From assembly GCA_049426725.1 (NCBI GenBank), contig JBMSYN010000020.1, positions 1 through 42,241 of the forward strand: 42,241 bases of DNA, written 5' to 3'. Source of the stretch: UBA961 sp049426725 (GTDB lineage Bacteria; Bacteroidota; Ignavibacteria; Kapaibacteriales; UBA961). Positions 40,613 to 42,241 of the stretch are shown piece by piece. The notes below the pieces were generated by a model. That model searched no databases. It worked only from the letters and a program-made list of their open reading frames with translations, and had not been told where the DNA came from. A program made the translations under genes and the position numbers. How positions within the stretch are numbered: the stretch's first letter is position 1; each line of letters opens with the position of its first letter.

Positions 40613-42241
40613 TCAGCGAATGATTGTTATCGGAATTGCATCCACTACTACGGATGATGCCGACATGAGTTTCAATATATATGTACCCGATTCCATATGT
40701 CTCGGAATAGAAATTTCTTTGATATTTTCACCAATAGACATCACTTGAGTATTGATTACGTGATTTCTACCAATCTGATCTGTCAACACAATTGCAATAT
40801 CAGAAGTTTCTGTTGATTGAAAAGCAATCTTTACCATTTCTGAAGCCGGCTGTGGATAGACTGCTGTAATTCTTGCCAATTTCTTGTCAGACAAAAACAG
40901 ATTGTCACAAATATGAGAAAGTTGAAGCGACCCATTCACGAAACTAGACTGCACGGATGAACTGAAAAATGGCAAAGTTTCGGAAAAGTCCAATATAGTT
41001 TCATGCATGCTGCCAATCCCAACAAAACCTGAAACAAGACATAATGTGCCTGCATTGGGAATATCACCTTCAAAGAGAAGCCTGGTGGTTCTTGTTTCAT
41101 TTTGAACCTCTCGAGACACAATTGACATTGTGCCAAAAGAACTTGTCACTGAATCAGGAAGAAATAAACCTTGATTGGATGTGAACTCAACTATCGCAAC
41201 TTGTTTCCCAATATAAGGGACTCTTTCATTCAGAGATACAGTAATCGGAATAGTCACCCTTCCGCGAGGATCAGCCTTCACTTGAGGAAGTGTGATTGTT
41301 GCTTTAGCTGAATATGGTACAATGCGAATTGTTTTTGCTGTTGCACATGGATAAAATGAGCATGACATGATTTCTCCTGAATCCGGAAGAGATCCAATGA
41401 AAGAAATCTCGATGTCTCTTTGTGAACGAGGTGGAAAGATGATTGGCAATGACGTGACAAGCGCGAATGAATTTCCGGATATGGATATTGAATCTAATCT
41501 CACTTCATTCAATGATGCATTTTGCAATGTGATTGTTTTATTTTTTAATTCCGGAATGCACGCAATGACCGAAGGTACGGTAACATCCGTTCCATCTCCA
41601 TACCCTTTTAACACGATTGGAACTTCATATTGGCTAAGCCCTGAATGAAATACCAATACTTCTAACAATTCTTCACCCAATTGTTTTGGACTGAATCGTA
41701 CATCTACTGACAATGTGGCACCGGGAAGAAGAATTGTATCTGAAATCTTTGTAAGAATTGTAATTGCCGGCGACTTCGTTACAATCTTATTTATTGTCAC
41801 CGGAACAGGATCATCATTTCTGATGAGATCGATGCGTTTTGTGACTACTTCATTGATGCAAGCCGGACCAAGCTTTTGCCCTTGAGCTATTGGATTAATG
41901 GATCGCAATATCCCATTGGCTCGAATCGGCATGAAGAATTCTTGATTACAAAATCCGAAGAACAATGAATCGGTAAGCAATCCATTTTCGCGAGCAAGTA
42001 CTCTAATATTGATGTCAATACAAGAACCGGGAGCTATACGAAGCGTATTTGGAATTTGAGAGATCAGAGAAAAGTGAATTCCTTCTCTGAAATATGCATA
42101 GTCGATGAAGATATCACCATTGCCACCATTGCAAAGATTCACTTTCAATATCGTATCTGTTGGATGCATCATGAGTGCATCACCCAATTCAGCAGAGACG
42201 ATGATGGGCTTTGATGGTTCAATGCGAATAAATCCGATGCT
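40613..42241 (-). CDS. T9SS cargo with Ig-like choice-of-anchor domains, N-terminus cut by window edge
   Basis: The frame is open from the right edge to the stop at 40613 (542 residues visible); the true start lies outside the window. The visible part consists of repeated ~100-residue beta-sandwich units of the ASPM-SPD2-Hydin/choice-of-anchor D type (for example PGATLSVDVRFSPKQLGEELLEVLVFHS, then PIVLKGYGDG). It ends with a T9SS type A sorting domain: ITAVYPQPASEMVKIAFQS, SDIAIVLTDQIGRN and MESGTYILKL. It is a large surface or secreted protein, possibly adhesive or structural; no catalytic motif is visible. The genes for the two lipoproteins follow at short gaps. Confidence 0.88.
   Translation of the reverse strand, partial: SIGFIRIEPSKPIIVSAELGDALMMHPTDTILKVNLCNGGNGDIFIDYAYFREGIHFSLISQIPNTLRIAPGSCIDINIRVLARENGLLTDSLFFGFCNQEFFMPIRANGILRSINPIAQGQKLGPACINEVVTKRIDLIRNDDPVPVTINKIVTKSPAITILTKISDTILLPGATLSVDVRFSPKQLGEELLEVLVFHSGLSQYEVPIVLKGYGDGTDVTVPSVIACIPELKNKTITLQNASLNEVRLDSISISGNSFALVTSLPIIFPPRSQRDIEISFIGSLPDSGEIMSCSFYPCATAKTIRIVPYSAKATITLPQVKADPRGRVTIPITVSLNERVPYIGKQVAIVEFTSNQGLFLPDSVTSSFGTMSIVSREVQNETRTTRLLFEGDIPNAGTLCLVSGFVGIGSMHETILDFSETLPFFSSSVQSSFVNGSLQLSHICDNLFLSDKKLARITAVYPQPASEMVKIAFQSTETSDIAIVLTDQIGRNHVINTQVMSIGENIKEISIPRHMESGTYILKLMSASSVVVDAIPITIIR

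Noticed and set aside
1..42241. CRISPR array, tRNA/rRNA genes, insertion sequences, prophage or defence islands
   Set aside because: No regularly spaced repeats, cloverleaf-like or rRNA-like sequence, transposase or phage motifs, or paired terminal repeats were recognised on either strand.

Overview
The window reads as a compact, AT-rich chromosome from the Bacteroidota/Chlorobiota side of the FCB group. My best guess is a Kapabacteria- or Ignavibacteria-like lineage, which is an inference. The evidence is: secreted proteins ending in type A type-IX-secretion (T9SS) sorting domains (18135-18605 and the right edge); several intergenic TAnnTTTG -7 boxes of the Bacteroidota primary-sigma type, one with a TTTG box 19 nt upstream; mostly weak Shine-Dalgarno sequences; and a gene content of periplasmic hydrolases, lipoproteins and a SulP-carbonic anhydrase fusion. 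I saw no tRNA, rRNA, CRISPR array, insertion sequence, prophage gene or origin. Gene density is very high. No gene-free stretch exceeds about 280 bases.

Region by region. 1-7.1 kb is information processing: mutS2 (cut by the left edge) diverges from uvrA, which converges on gyrB. 7.2-10.2 kb carries a coupled peptide-binding lipoprotein and alpha/beta hydrolase, then an FmdB-type zinc ribbon. 10.3-13.7 kb has trmO facing a MlaD-like gene followed by a TPR-adenylate cyclase. 13.9-18.6 kb has a secreted unknown coupled to an Xaa-Pro aminopeptidase, a small unknown, a CPA2 antiporter and a very small T9SS cargo. 18.9-27.6 kb holds LOG, a degenerate cytochrome b, a transglutaminase-like protein, a PhoD-like phosphatase, a YjbR-GNAT fusion, RqcH, an amino-acid permease and a Rieske protein. 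27.5-32.4 kb holds SulP-STAS-carbonic anhydrase and clpC. 32.7-36.6 kb is a GDPD-SemiSWEET-GH31 operon. 36.6-42.2 kb is a leftward run: T9SS surface protein, two lipoproteins, folB, folK, kbl and a lone sugar-type ABC permease.

Functional themes: DNA repair and topology (mutS2, uvrA, gyrB); protein quality control (ClpC, RqcH); scavenging of peptides, phosphate esters and alpha-glucosides in the periplasm followed by uptake; inorganic carbon, ion and quinol bioenergetics (SulP-CA, antiporter, Rieske, cytochrome b-like protein); folate synthesis. I see no clear defence or mobile system. The most unusual item is the cytochrome b homologue at 19476-20564. It keeps both predicted heme bL histidines, but both predicted heme bH histidines and the PEWY glutamate are replaced. 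Also notable are the YjbR-GNAT fusion, overlapping opposed -7 boxes between mutS2 and uvrA, a terminator hairpin in the probable sulP leader, and convergent genes that nearly all overlap at their tails.
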